64,000 nt of DNA, from NCBI RefSeq assembly GCF_030348945.1, contig NZ_JAUCEN010000002.1, forward strand, positions 5,270,001 to 5,334,000, in the 5' to 3' direction. Shown here piece after piece: positions 39,800-48,458 of the stretch. The translations under genes were made by a program, and so were the position numbers. Positions within the stretch are counted from its first letter, which is position 1, and each line of letters starts with the position of its first letter. This stretch comes from Peribacillus sp. ACCC06369. Its GTDB lineage: Bacteria; Bacillota; Bacilli; Bacillales; DSM-1321. A model generated the notes under the pieces. The model was not told where the DNA came from. It saw only the letters and a list, made by a program, of their open reading frames with translations, and did no database searches.

Positions 39800-40654
39800 A
39801 CTCGTGAATTTGGGCGTTACTCGTGAATTTCACGCTTTTACTCGTGAATTTCGTGCGAATACTCGTGAATTTCGCGCTTTTACTCGTGAGGTTCCGGCTT
39901 TCACTCATGAATTTCGCGCTTTTACTTGTGAGGTTCACGCTTTTACTCGTGAATTTGGGCGTTACTCGTGAATTTCGCGCTTTTACTCGTGAGTTTCACG
40001 CTTTTACTCGTGAATTTCACGCTTTTACTCGTGAGTTTCACGCTTTTACTCGTGAATTTCACGCTTTTACTCGTGAATTTGGAGTTTTTACTCGTGAGTT
40101 TCACGCTTTTACTCGTGAGTTTGGGCGTTACTCGTGAATTTCGCGCTTTTACTCGTGAGTTTCCGGCTTTTACTCGTGAATTTCACGCTTTTACTCGTGA
40201 GTTTCACGCTTTTACTCGTGAATTTCACGCTTTTACTCGTGAATTTCACGCTTTTACTCGTGAATTTCACGCTTTTACTCGTGAATTTGGAGTTTTTACT
40301 CGTGAGGTTTACGCTTTTACTCGTGAGTTTGGGCGTTACTCGTGAATTTCGCGCTTTTACTCGTGAGTTTGGGCGTTACTCGTGAATTTGGGCGTTACTC
40401 GTGAATTTCGCGCTTTTACTCGTGAGGTTCCGGATTTCACTCGTGAATTTCGCGCTTTTACTTGTGAGGTTCACGCTTTTACTCGTGAATTTCGCGCTTT
40501 TACTCGTGAATTTGGGCGTCACTCGTGAATTTCGCGCTTTTACTTGTGAGGTTCACGCTTTTACTCGTGAATTTCGCGCTTTTACTCGTGAGGTTCACGC
40601 TTTTACTCGTGAATTTCGCGCTTTTACTCGTGAGGTTCACGCTTTTACTCGTGA
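39800..40654 (+). repeat. 42-copy 21/19-bp tandem repeat array, non-coding
   Basis: Each unit begins with ACTCGTGA (rarely ACTTGTGA or ACTCATGA), followed by a variable end. I counted 42 unit starts from 39800 to 40647: 34 steps are 21 bases and 7 are 19 bases. The 19-base steps always carry the TTTGGGCG ending; the others end in TTTCACGC, TTTCGCGC, GTTCACGC, TTTCCGGC or TTTGGAGT. The commonest form contains CGTGAATTTCACG, a 13-bp palindrome. Because 21 is a multiple of 3 the array gives long repetitive open frames, but the 19-bp units shift frame and bring stops, and no ribosome site or domain exists. It lies between the marR promoter and the terminator of the next gene. Confidence 0.95.
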
Positions 40655-40704
40655 GGTTGGGTCAAATGGGGGCCATGCTCTTTGTGGTCGATGCTTCGAG
40701 GCCA

Positions 40705-40742
40705 TATAAAAAATGAAACCCCGCTATTAAAAGCGAGGCTTC
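40705..40742 (-). terminator. Terminator downstream of the sugar dehydrogenase gene
   Basis: CCTCGCT (minus strand) pairs with AGCGGGG, one wobble, followed by TTTCATTTTTT. It is about 130 bases past the stop at 40875, so the mRNA includes the short open frame at 40772-40891. Confidence 0.65.
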
Positions 40743-40771
40743 CGGGAGAGATTGAAGAATCATCTTTAATA

Positions 40772-40891
40772 TTAAATATAATGCAATGGATCTTGGACAA
40801 CCTCATTCGAAACGGTGTTATCATGATTCACAAACACCTCGTCTCCGACTTGTAGCGCCTTCGCATTGATAACTTCAGGGCATATTTCCTT
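40772..40891 (-). other. Short open frame after the sugar dehydrogenase gene, no start codon
   Basis: In the +1 frame relative to the upstream gene, 39 codons are open between a TAA at 40892 and a TAA at 40772. They read PEVINAKALQVGDEVFV and continue to a C-terminus PLHYI. It looks protein-like but has no ATG, GTG or TTG with a ribosome site at its beginning. Possibilities: a decayed gene end, or an extension reached by frameshift at CCC-TGA-A at the end of the upstream gene. Confidence 0.35.
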
Positions 40892-41969
40892 TTAACCGAG
40901 ATAGTGGCAAACGATATAGCTTATCGTCTTTTTCATCAGGATTTCCTCGGCCATCCGTATTGTTGCTTATGAAATAAAGGGATTCTCCATCTACGAAAAC
41001 ATCACGTATCCTTCCTGAGCCCGTAATGATATTAGTCAGTTTTCCGCTCTGTACATCATAACCCTTAAGCGCTTCGCCCCTTAATGCTGCAAAATAAAGC
41101 TTTCCGTCAAAATAGGCCATTCCAGAAGGAGCCCATGTATTTTCACCGGAATGAATCAATGGATTTACCATACCAGGTTTTTGCTCATCGCCTTCTATTT
41201 CTGGCCAGCCGTAGTTTTTACCTGGATCGATCTTATTTAATTCATCGTGAGCCGAATCGCCGTGCTCACTTTCATACAATTGTCCGACTTCATCCCACGC
41301 CAGACCTTGTGGATTGCGGTGACCGTATGAATAGACGTATGAGTTCCCAAAAGGATTATCTTTCGGAATGGTGCCATCCAGATTCATGCGCAAAATCTTC
41401 CCGCCTAAAGAATCTATGTCCTGTGCGATCTCCGGCTTTCTTGCATCACCTGTTGTTGCATATAGCTTATCGTCCGGTCCAACCTTGATTCGGCCACCAT
41501 GGTGGAATTCCCCGCTTGGTATGCCATCGATCAAGGTCTCCATCTCCTGCCATTTATCATCATCTTTTTGTAAAATGACGATTCGATTGATGGATTCCCT
41601 GCCTTCTTCATACGTATAATAGGCGAAAGCTTGCCTGCTCTTAGCGAAATCGGGAGTTAACGAAAATCCAAGTAACCCAGCTTCCGCTTTTGTAGACAAT
41701 GTCTTTTTAAGGTTGACCTTTTGCCGTGTCATCTTACCCTTGTCCCATTCTACGATGGTTCCTGTCCGCTCTGAGACATACATTGTGTCCCCTTCCTTCT
41801 GAATCGACCATGGGATATGCAGGTTCGTTACTAGCACATCCGGATCTTCTCCTAAAGTGCCCGTCACTTCTTTATCAGGATTCGGCTGGGTTTTGCTGTC
41901 CTCTTCATTCATGTTACAACCAGTTAAAGTCATTGTTGCCATAAGGAAAAATAAGAGCCATTTTTTCAA
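40875..41969 (-). CDS. PQQ-dependent sugar (sorbosone/glucose) dehydrogenase family lipoprotein
   Basis: Secreted lipoprotein of 364 aa. The signal peptide ends in the lipobox LTGC (Cys18). The mature part is a six-bladed propeller of the GSDH/YliI family: HIPWSIQKEGDTMYVSERTG, GEFHHGGRIKVGPDDKLYAT, YSYGHRNPQGLAWD and ESEHGDSAHDELNKIDPGKN are the family blocks around the PQQ and calcium site. Members oxidise aldose sugars, but the substrate here is unknown and Bacillus usually does not make PQQ, so activity is uncertain. TTG start with AAGGGG about 8 bases upstream. A HAD phosphatase gene precedes it by 26 bases. Confidence 0.86.
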   Translation of the reverse strand: MKKWLLFFLMATMTLTGCNMNEEDSKTQPNPDKEVTGTLGEDPDVLVTNLHIPWSIQKEGDTMYVSERTGTIVEWDKGKMTRQKVNLKKTLSTKAEAGLLGFSLTPDFAKSRQAFAYYTYEEGRESINRIVILQKDDDKWQEMETLIDGIPSGEFHHGGRIKVGPDDKLYATTGDARKPEIAQDIDSLGGKILRMNLDGTIPKDNPFGNSYVYSYGHRNPQGLAWDEVGQLYESEHGDSAHDELNKIDPGKNYGWPEIEGDEQKPGMVNPLIHSGENTWAPSGMAYFDGKLYFAALRGEALKGYDVQSGKLTNIITGSGRIRDVFVDGESLYFISNNTDGRGNPDEKDDKLYRLPLSRLKGNMP

Positions 41970-41995
41970 AACTTTTCCCCTTCCGATTCATGAGT

Positions 41996-42862
41996 TTAAT
42001 AGGCTGACTGTTTAAGTACCTTTAAAATGGCCTCCGCTACACCGGACTCATCATTCTTGCCTGTTACTTCATCACACAGTTTTTGAATATCAAGCGGGGC
42101 ATTTCCCATTGCGACAGACAAACCTACCCGTTCAAACATGGATACATCATTATAATTATCCCCAATGGCCATGGTTTCCTGCATCGAACCGGATTTTTCA
42201 TTCACATATGTTTCAAGTGCCGTACCTTTTTGAGCTGTCCCACTCATGATTTCCACATTTTCACGTCCTGATGAAGTGACTGTAACTCCCTGTCCTTTCA
42301 ATTTCGTTGCAATTTGATTCAATAAACTTAAATCTTTTGAGAAGCTGAGAATTTTATAATATTCCACATTCGAATGGCTGAATAACTCGGAATAATCGGA
42401 AATGGAAGTTACCTGTCCAAGCTGTAAACGCTCCTCCGCATATTTCCGCATATTCTCAGGGTCAATGTCCGGATTGGCTGTAACGAATACATCAACCAAA
42501 GCGGATATTGCGTTTTCATAGTCTTTAGAATAAATCCCCTGACTCGTATATATTTCGAAATAAATCCCTTGTTCTTCGAGGAATCCAGCGACCATTTTAG
42601 CAGTGGCAGCTGACATTGGATTGGAAGCAGCAATCTTTCCATCCTCCGTGAAGAGGGCAGCACCATTTACACAGATTACAGGGCAAACGATTCCTGCTTC
42701 ATCTAAAGCGAACCTTGCTTCAACATAAGATCTTCCAGTAGCAATGATCACTTCCACTCCCTCACTTTGCGCCCTCTGGATTGCATGTTTATTTTCCTCA
42801 CTGACCTTTTGCATTTTGTTTAACAATGTTCCGTCCATATCAATCGCAATCGTCTTTATCAA
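41996..42862 (-). CDS. Cof-type HAD-family phosphatase
   Basis: Cytoplasmic sugar-phosphate or nucleotide phosphatase of the HAD superfamily IIB, 288 aa. Motif I is IDMDGTLL with the nucleophilic Asp near residue 8; motif II is VIIATGRSY; motif IV is AIGDNYNDVSMFERVG with the acidic metal ligands. The cap domain (about 85-190) is the C2 type. The substrate cannot be read. TTG start with AGGAG 9 bases upstream. Followed closely by the sugar dehydrogenase gene. Confidence 0.9.
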   Translation of the reverse strand: MIKTIAIDMDGTLLNKMQKVSEENKHAIQRAQSEGVEVIIATGRSYVEARFALDEAGIVCPVICVNGAALFTEDGKIAASNPMSAATAKMVAGFLEEQGIYFEIYTSQGIYSKDYENAISALVDVFVTANPDIDPENMRKYAEERLQLGQVTSISDYSELFSHSNVEYYKILSFSKDLSLLNQIATKLKGQGVTVTSSGRENVEIMSGTAQKGTALETYVNEKSGSMQETMAIGDNYNDVSMFERVGLSVAMGNAPLDIQKLCDEVTGKNDESGVAEAILKVLKQSAY

Positions 42863-42981
42863 TTCAACCGGCTCCTTCTTTTCAATATAATCCCTATTTT
42901 AACCGAATCGGCGTGGATAAACACGTTTAACAAACCCATATCGATTCTTGGTGTGACTTAATCCAATTATGTACATAAATA

Positions 42982-43018
42982 AACTGCACCTAATTAAGTT
43001 AGGTGCAGTTTGTTTTTT
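42982..43018. terminator. Strong hairpin terminator between the tandem ATPase and HAD genes
   Basis: Stem AAACTGCACCTAA / TTAGGTGCAGTTT with a 5-base loop, T-run on both sides. It ends the tandem P-loop gene on the minus strand. Confidence 0.8.
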
Positions 43019-44136
43019 TAATGCAGGATCGTTTGGCTATCAACTTCCTGTGCCCGTTCAATAATCTGTTCGTGGATGTCTCTTTGAATGTCATCGATGG
43101 CTGTAAAGTCCATCGCTTTTACATAAATCTTTTCAAGTTCGTCATGCAACTCTTTTGCTTTAGCCAGACTGGCTGTCGCTTCATTCATTTTCGTCCGGTA
43201 CCTGGAGGAAACATCCTTTAACTGATCAGCATAAATTTCGTCCGTTCCTGGCAGGATGGCCGTTTTATATATATCAATGATTTCATCACCTTCACAACTC
43301 GGGAAATATTCATGAGGGGATGTGCTGTCAAAAATGGCGATCCCTACCTCCCGGACAATTACCATGTCCAAGCTATGCGGATCGAAACCGCAATGATATA
43401 CTTCCACATCAAAGCCTCTTTGTTCCGCAGCCTTTGCAATCTTCTTCAGCATCGTTGATTTCCCTGAACCTGGGCGTCCCTTTAAAAAGTACCGTTTTTG
43501 TATTCCCTCAGTAATATTGGGGATGAAATCAACTGCACCCTTTGGTGTAGCGGCCCCTAAGAATCGGTGACGAACATCCGACTTCTTATTGAGGATGATA
43601 TCTCTATAAAAGCCTTCTATCAATTTATTGGTCAACCCGTTCAATTTTGCGAAATCAATATTTGCTTTATAAATGTCTTCCCATTCATCATGTATCTTCA
43701 ATGCTTCAGCGAATAGGGCATATGCCTTCTCGAAACTCTTGCTTCTCGCATTCGTCAATCTTATGATGGCGGCTCTTTCAGAAGCCAGCTGCTGGGAATT
43801 CCAGGCAGCTCCTAGATTGACATATTCCTCAATGGCCCCAGGTGCCTTCGGCTCAATCACATGCGGCGCGGTCCCATCCACGAGTCCGATTTTCAAAGCC
43901 GGTATGATCACGCCATCAATGGAATCATTATCGGACGAACAATGTAAATACTCGATGTCATAGTCTTTATCCAGCCATTCTTGGCCGATTTTTTTCATTA
44001 TGGTCGATTTACCGGAACCAGGTCCGCCTTTTAATATGAATAATCTTTCCAGGCCTGCTAAATTGGAATCATATAAACTATAAAAACCTTTAGCCGTATT
44101 GCCTCCAGCGAAATAATGCATCACTTTTCCTGTCAC
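43018..44136 (-). CDS. Tandem P-loop ATPase (PRK06851-like)
   Basis: Cytoplasmic protein of 372 aa made of two similar halves. Each half has a Walker A in nearly the same context: FILKGGPGSGKSTIMKKIG at about 35-50 and FLKGRPGSGKSTMLKKIA at about 218-234, then a (D/V)(I/V)E-Y-HC stretch, an acidic segment and a TxPH motif (DGTAPHV, DSTSPHE). This is an internal duplication of roughly 185 residues. I know such proteins only as uncharacterised ATPases of Bacillus. The longest frame starts with a GTG at 44154; a GGGAG site suits the GTG at 44136 better. No neighbour explains its role. Confidence 0.82.
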   Translation of the reverse strand: MTGKVMHYFAGGNTAKGFYSLYDSNLAGLERLFILKGGPGSGKSTIMKKIGQEWLDKDYDIEYLHCSSDNDSIDGVIIPALKIGLVDGTAPHVIEPKAPGAIEEYVNLGAAWNSQQLASERAAIIRLTNARSKSFEKAYALFAEALKIHDEWEDIYKANIDFAKLNGLTNKLIEGFYRDIILNKKSDVRHRFLGAATPKGAVDFIPNITEGIQKRYFLKGRPGSGKSTMLKKIAKAAEQRGFDVEVYHCGFDPHSLDMVIVREVGIAIFDSTSPHEYFPSCEGDEIIDIYKTAILPGTDEIYADQLKDVSSRYRTKMNEATASLAKAKELHDELEKIYVKAMDFTAIDDIQRDIHEQIIERAQEVDSQTILH

Positions 44137-44191
44137 TTTCACACTCTCCCTCACAATACAGATGTGAACTTCAAGACAGCGTATGCAGAAA

Positions 44192-44220
44192 AGACCTAAT
44201 AGGTGAATGCCTAAAGGTCA
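44192..44220 (-). terminator. Terminator of the YbaK-type gene
   Basis: GACCT / AGGTC outer and AGG / CCT inner stems with an internal loop, then TTTTCTG on the minus strand. Confidence 0.6.
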
Positions 44221-44225
44221 ACAGT

Positions 44226-44702
44226 CTATTTTATTAGGCCTACAGATTCCGCTTGTGTGACCTCCAGGAATTCTGACGGTTTTAAAACGATCTGTGTACC
44301 GATCTTCCCTCCGCTTACGATGATTTCAGGCAGGTTTGCTGCACTTTCATCGATAAAGGTCGGGTATTGCTTTTTCATTCCAATCGGGGAACAGCCTCCC
44401 CGAATGTACCCTGTGTATTTTTGCAGGTCTTTAACTGCAAGCATTTCTATTTTTTTTGCCCCTGCCGCCTTCGCTGCTTTTTTCAAATCCAGTTCGGTGG
44501 CTACAGGAATGACGAATACATAAAGCTGCTGTGGTCCGTTATGGGTAACAAGCGTTTTAAAAACGGTTTCTGGCGCTTTTCCAATTTTGTCCGCAACAGT
44601 GATCCCGTCGATTTTTCCATCGGTGGCATCATAACTCATCATGCCATACTCTATACGTTTGTTATCTAGAATTCGCATTGCATTCGTTTTACTTGCTCCC
44701 AT
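44226..44702 (-). CDS. ybaK: Cys-tRNA(Pro)/Cys-tRNA deacylase YbaK/EbsC
   Basis: Trans-editing enzyme of 158 aa that hydrolyses mischarged Cys-tRNA(Pro). Family blocks: ETVFKTLVTHN with the catalytic-lysine region, YVFVIPVATELDLKKAAKAA, and YIRGGCSPIGMKKQYPTFID. Normal YbaK length. The frame is open to 44777, but the ATG at 44702 begins MGASKTNAMRILD as in the family and has AAGGGG upstream. It has its own terminator and is preceded by that of gntK. Confidence 0.92.
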   Translation of the reverse strand: MGASKTNAMRILDNKRIEYGMMSYDATDGKIDGITVADKIGKAPETVFKTLVTHNGPQQLYVFVIPVATELDLKKAAKAAGAKKIEMLAVKDLQKYTGYIRGGCSPIGMKKQYPTFIDESAANLPEIIVSGGKIGTQIVLKPSEFLEVTQAESVGLIK

Positions 44703-44756
44703 ATTATAAATCCCCTTATCGTTTTCTATCATCTTACCATTTTTAAATACAGGCAA

Positions 44757-44793
44757 AAAGAAAAGCACAGTGCTCATGCATCTGTGCTTTCCT
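44757..44793 (-). terminator. Terminator of gntK
   Basis: AAAGCACAG / CTGTGCTTT stem with an 11-base loop, then CTTTTT on the minus strand. Confidence 0.8.
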
Positions 44794-44798
44794 TATAT

Positions 44799-46343
44799 TC
44801 ATTCTAAATGACGTCTTTGGAAATCAGCGATCCTCTTATAGTCGTCTTCTAAATTCCTGCTCACGGATAAATAAATCGACATTAATTCTTCATACACTTT
44901 AACGTTCTCTTCGATTGGGACAAGTTCATTCGTTTCACCAATCATACCCTCAACCTCATCGAGGCTCTCGATTTCCCCTAAAGCGTACAACCCCAGAACG
45001 GCGGCACCTAAGCTCGAACTCTCAAAGCTTTCTGGAATTGTCACGTTCTGATTAAATATATCAGCCATGATTTGACGCCAGAGCTTCGAGCGGACAAACC
45101 CACCGCTTGCATGAATTTTCTCGGGAGCACCAGTCAGTTCCCTAACAGCAAGAAGGACACTGTATAAGTTATACATCACACCCTCCAGCACTGCCCGGAC
45201 CATATGGTCACGAGTGTGATGAAGAGCCAGTCCAAAGAAGGAGCCCCTTGCATCGGCACTCCATAATGGCGCCCGTTCCCCTGCCATATACGGATGGAAT
45301 ATCAACCCATCCGATCCAGGTGCAATATTGGAAGCCATATCCGTCAGTATCTCATAGGAGTCCTGTCCAGAAGCCTTCGCTTTTTCGATTTCCACACGTC
45401 CTAATTGATCCCGTGCCCATCGGAAGGTGATTCCCCCATTGTTGACCGGTCCACCGATTACCCAATGATTCTCAGTAAGGGCATAGCAGAATGTCCTGCC
45501 TTTCGGGTCGGTAAGCGGTCGGTCACTAACGGTTCTTACTGCACCGCTCGTTCCGATTGTCACTGCCAGAACGCCTGGCTTGATGGCGTTTTGCCCTAAG
45601 TTCGCAAGCACGCCATCACTCGCGCCAATAACAAACGGGGTACCTGCCTGAATGTTCATTTTTGCAGCTAATTCCTCACTTAAACCTGAGAGAATATGCG
45701 TTGTGGGGACAAGCGTTGGCAGCTTGTCAGCCCCAATTCCAGCAATGGTGAGTGCCTCTTCATCCCAATTCAAGTCATTCAAGTTGAACATGCCCGTTGC
45801 AGAAGCGAGCGAATAATCCATCACATACTCATTGAAAAATTTATAGATGATGTATTCTTTAATCCCTATAAATTTGTCCGTTTCGTTAAAAGTCCCGGGA
45901 TGCTCACTTCTTAACCACATTACTTTCGTGATTGGGGACATTGGATGAATGGGCGTCCCCGTCCTGTGATACAATTGCATCCCCTGTTCCGAAGCCTTCA
46001 ATTTCCCCGCATAGGCAGCACTTCGATTATCCGCCCATGTAATGCTATTCGTAAGCGGATTACCGTCTTTACCCATGGCGATCAAGCTATGCATCGCCGA
46101 ACTGAACGATATGAAACCCAGTTCATCCTTCTTTATTCCGCTTGTAATCATAACCTCGCCTATTGCAATGATGACCGCTTTATAAATTTCTTCTGGATCT
46201 TGTTCCGCAACCGAAGGCGTTGGACTGTGAAGAGGGTATCCCTTCGAACAGGATTGGACAACCTCCCCCCTTTTTGAAAAAAGAACAACCTTCGTACTCG
46301 TCGTACCAATATCGATCCCCATCATATAACCTGAATGTCCCAT
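44799..46343 (-). CDS. gntK: Gluconokinase (FGGY family)
   Basis: Phosphorylates gluconate to 6-phosphogluconate, feeding the pentose phosphate pathway. 514 aa, FGGY sugar-kinase fold. ATP-binding GIDIGTTSTKVVLFSKRG at the start, TVGTSGAVR phosphate motif (IGTSGAVRTVSD), and the signature YMAGERAPLWSADARGSFFG. The ATG at 46343 gives an N-terminus like B. subtilis GntK; its GAGGAG site is about 12 bases away, rather far. The normally adjacent permease gene gntP is broken, and gntR and gntZ are absent here, so gluconate use through this locus may be lost or rely on another permease. Confidence 0.9.
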   Translation of the reverse strand: MGHSGYMMGIDIGTTSTKVVLFSKRGEVVQSCSKGYPLHSPTPSVAEQDPEEIYKAVIIAIGEVMITSGIKKDELGFISFSSAMHSLIAMGKDGNPLTNSITWADNRSAAYAGKLKASEQGMQLYHRTGTPIHPMSPITKVMWLRSEHPGTFNETDKFIGIKEYIIYKFFNEYVMDYSLASATGMFNLNDLNWDEEALTIAGIGADKLPTLVPTTHILSGLSEELAAKMNIQAGTPFVIGASDGVLANLGQNAIKPGVLAVTIGTSGAVRTVSDRPLTDPKGRTFCYALTENHWVIGGPVNNGGITFRWARDQLGRVEIEKAKASGQDSYEILTDMASNIAPGSDGLIFHPYMAGERAPLWSADARGSFFGLALHHTRDHMVRAVLEGVMYNLYSVLLAVRELTGAPEKIHASGGFVRSKLWRQIMADIFNQNVTIPESFESSSLGAAVLGLYALGEIESLDEVEGMIGETNELVPIEENVKVYEELMSIYLSVSRNLEDDYKRIADFQRRHLE

Positions 46344-46365
46344 ACTAACATCATGCTCCTCTCTC

Positions 46366-47120
46366 TTAAACAATTGAATTCAATAGTAAGATTAGGATAA
46401 GTGAAACGACTGATACAATCGTTTCCATAACCGTCCAAGATTTTAGCGTTTGTGCGACTGTAAATTAAAGAACTCTTTGATCATCCAAAATCCGGCATCA
46501 TTCACGTGGGATAGAATGAATGAACCTGAACCGATTGCAAGGACCGGCAATTCAATATTAACACCTGGTACAGAAGATGATCGGCAGCACAATACCTACC
46601 GCAGTTGTCATCGCGACAATTGCTGAACCTGTGGCCACACGAATCATAGCTGCAACGCAGCCAAACAGAATTAGTGAAATATCAAAGAATGTCGTTAAAC
46701 TTGCAACGGCTTCACCCACTCCGCCCGTGTTCAATACATTTTTAAATGCACCGCCCGCTCCGATAATCAAGATAATGGACGCAGGTGGAGCAAGGCAGGC
46801 TGACATGAATTGGTTTAGTGCTACTTTATTAATACCCCTAGCGTAACCTAATGTAAAGAATGAAACCACCACAGAGGACCATGAGGGCGATGATCAGTTC
46901 TCCAATGAGATATGTAGGAACTAAAAACAGGACCAGCTAAAATGTGCTGCGGGAATACCGATGATCAAATCTCCCTGTCTGAACAGCATCTGCAACATCC
47001 GGAACATCCATACCTGCTAATCCCTAAAGGACGGAAGCGAGAAGTAACGCAATAAATGGGCTTTGATAACGATCAAGAAAATGGTGGAAACAAGCGCATA
47101 AATCAACAAACTATTGTTCT
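46366..47120 (-). pseudogene. gntP: Decayed gluconate permease gntP
   Basis: Fragments of a GntP permease are visible in all three minus frames. They read, in order: LLIYALVSTIFLIVI (about 47110), AGMDVPDV (about 47010), AGPVFSSYIS (about 46930), the open stretch 46558-46872 ([53 protein letters not shown]), then [20 protein letters not shown] and [16 protein letters not shown], and finally [17 protein letters not shown]. Several frameshifts and stops separate them, and only about 750 bases remain of an expected 1350, so there is also an internal deletion. Not functional. Confidence 0.9.
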
Positions 47121-47266
47121 GGCTCTATCCAAATAAACTAAACGTCTTATTCAATCATTCACTCTAAATCAGGATAAGGAATCCATATAGGTAAGATTTC
47201 AATGAAAAAAGCATCGAACCTGTTCAACGTGAACTAAACTCGATACCTGATTCAGTCATGAAATGA

Positions 47267-47965
47267 TCATTCACCAATAAAAAGAGGACCGGATCGGTGC
47301 TTGATTTCTTTCTCCAGTTGTTCAGGATAAGCAATGAGGAAGCAGGTGGATGGCCCTGACGATTTTTCAATATCGACTTCATTGCTTATATGCACAGAAA
47401 CACCTTCACCACTTTGATCCAGATGCTCCCATTCATATGCTATCCCTTTTGAGCCGACTGGAAGTGCCTGAACGTCTTCCATTTCACATAGGCTTTTATA
47501 TAAAGATAATGGCGCGACCCAATCTTGCTGATCCATTACTTCTTCTCCAACGAGCGGCCTGCCGATCAGTGCGATTTTTCGTAAAGGATGTTGCTTTTTA
47601 ATACATTCATTCACTCGTTTACCGATCACCATAAGTCCAACCGCGGATTGAAGAAGCGGCATGTTACTTTCTGTGCTGCCAGTAATGGGAAGGTCCTCCA
47701 TTCCCAATTCTTTCAGCCCCTTCCTGACACCCCTGGTCAAGTCCTCCCAGGCTTCATCACCGCAGAAATTATTTAGGACAACGGATACTGGACTTCCGCC
47801 AACGCCCAAACATTCCATGACGGCAACCCGAAAGGAATAATATCCAACGACCTCATAAGGAACATGGACAAGATCTTTTTCCTTCAGGCCGATTCCGCCG
47901 CTATTATCACTTGAAACAATCAATGAATCTGATTCAGAAAATGGTAAAATCAATGAATCACTCAT
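47267..47965 (-). CDS. cblS: Alpha-ribazole kinase CblS-like
   Basis: PurM/AIR-synthase-like protein of 232 aa. SSDNSGGIGLKEKDLVHVPY near the N-terminus and ITGSTESNMP in the middle are nucleotide-binding style blocks of this superfamily. In Geobacillus and Listeria CblS phosphorylates alpha-ribazole so that it can enter B12 synthesis without CobT. The gene overlaps the ECF transporter component upstream (cblT) by 4 bases (ATGA), the known cblT-cblS pair. Last gene of the riboswitch-controlled cobalamin operon. I am confident in the pair, less in details of catalysis. Confidence 0.85.
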   Translation of the reverse strand: MSDSLILPFSESDSLIVSSDNSGGIGLKEKDLVHVPYEVVGYYSFRVAVMECLGVGGSPVSVVLNNFCGDEAWEDLTRGVRKGLKELGMEDLPITGSTESNMPLLQSAVGLMVIGKRVNECIKKQHPLRKIALIGRPLVGEEVMDQQDWVAPLSLYKSLCEMEDVQALPVGSKGIAYEWEHLDQSGEGVSVHISNEVDIEKSSGPSTCFLIAYPEQLEKEIKHRSGPLFIGE

Positions 47966-48456
47966 TCTACGAGTCCATCTTTAAAGATCATTTTTTTCAA
48001 AACAGGCTCCAAGCGGGGCAGTAAAAGGACTGCCAATACTACATTTACCGCCGTCGCCACCGTTAATCCCGGAACCAACAACGCGTAAAAACCATAGCTG
48101 ATCAGAAATGCGAAAGGCAAGGCTAAGATGAAAGCATTACCGATAAAGAAGAGGAAAAATGCGCCTACTTTTTTTCCTTGTATATATAAAATTCCAAACA
48201 TCCATACGAGAACCGCCATTTCGACCATGATCAAAAAATGGAATGGCCCAAGTGTCATTCCGCCAATGAACGCTGAAATGATATGACCAAGCCCAGCTAC
48301 AATAGCCCCCGATACCGGGCCAAGTACGATGGCAGCCAAAAGGGCCGGAAAACTATCCAAAGCGATACTCCCGATCGGGGAAGGGATTTTAATCATTGCC
48401 CCTACTGCCGATAAGGCAATGAATATAGCAATTGCACTAATTTTTCTTACATCCAT
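47962..48456 (-). CDS. cblT: ECF transporter S component, alpha-ribazole uptake CblT
   Basis: Membrane protein of 164 aa with about five helices of ECF substrate-binding type: IFIALSAVGAMIKIPSPIG, ALLAAIVLGPVSGAIVAGLG and FLIMVEMAVLVWMFGIL. It would use a shared EcfA/EcfT module encoded elsewhere. Position directly before cblS inside a B12 salvage operon supports uptake of alpha-ribazole. The start follows the adenosyltransferase stop by 2 bases. Confidence 0.88.
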   Translation of the reverse strand: MDVRKISAIAIFIALSAVGAMIKIPSPIGSIALDSFPALLAAIVLGPVSGAIVAGLGHIISAFIGGMTLGPFHFLIMVEMAVLVWMFGILYIQGKKVGAFFLFFIGNAFILALPFAFLISYGFYALLVPGLTVATAVNVVLAVLLLPRLEPVLKKMIFKDGLVE

Positions 48457-48458
48457 GT

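Noticed and set aside
39800..40654. CRISPR array
   Set aside because: The repeats are contiguous with no unique spacers, and no cas genes are near.
39711..40716. Long open frames of 83-125 codons within the repeat array (AFTREFH and LLVNF types)
   Set aside because: They arise because the unit is 21 bases. Frames shift at 19-base units, stops recur at each GGGCG unit, and there is no ribosome site or domain.
45248..45914. Several plus-strand frames across gluconokinase
   Set aside because: All are antisense to a gene with complete FGGY motifs.
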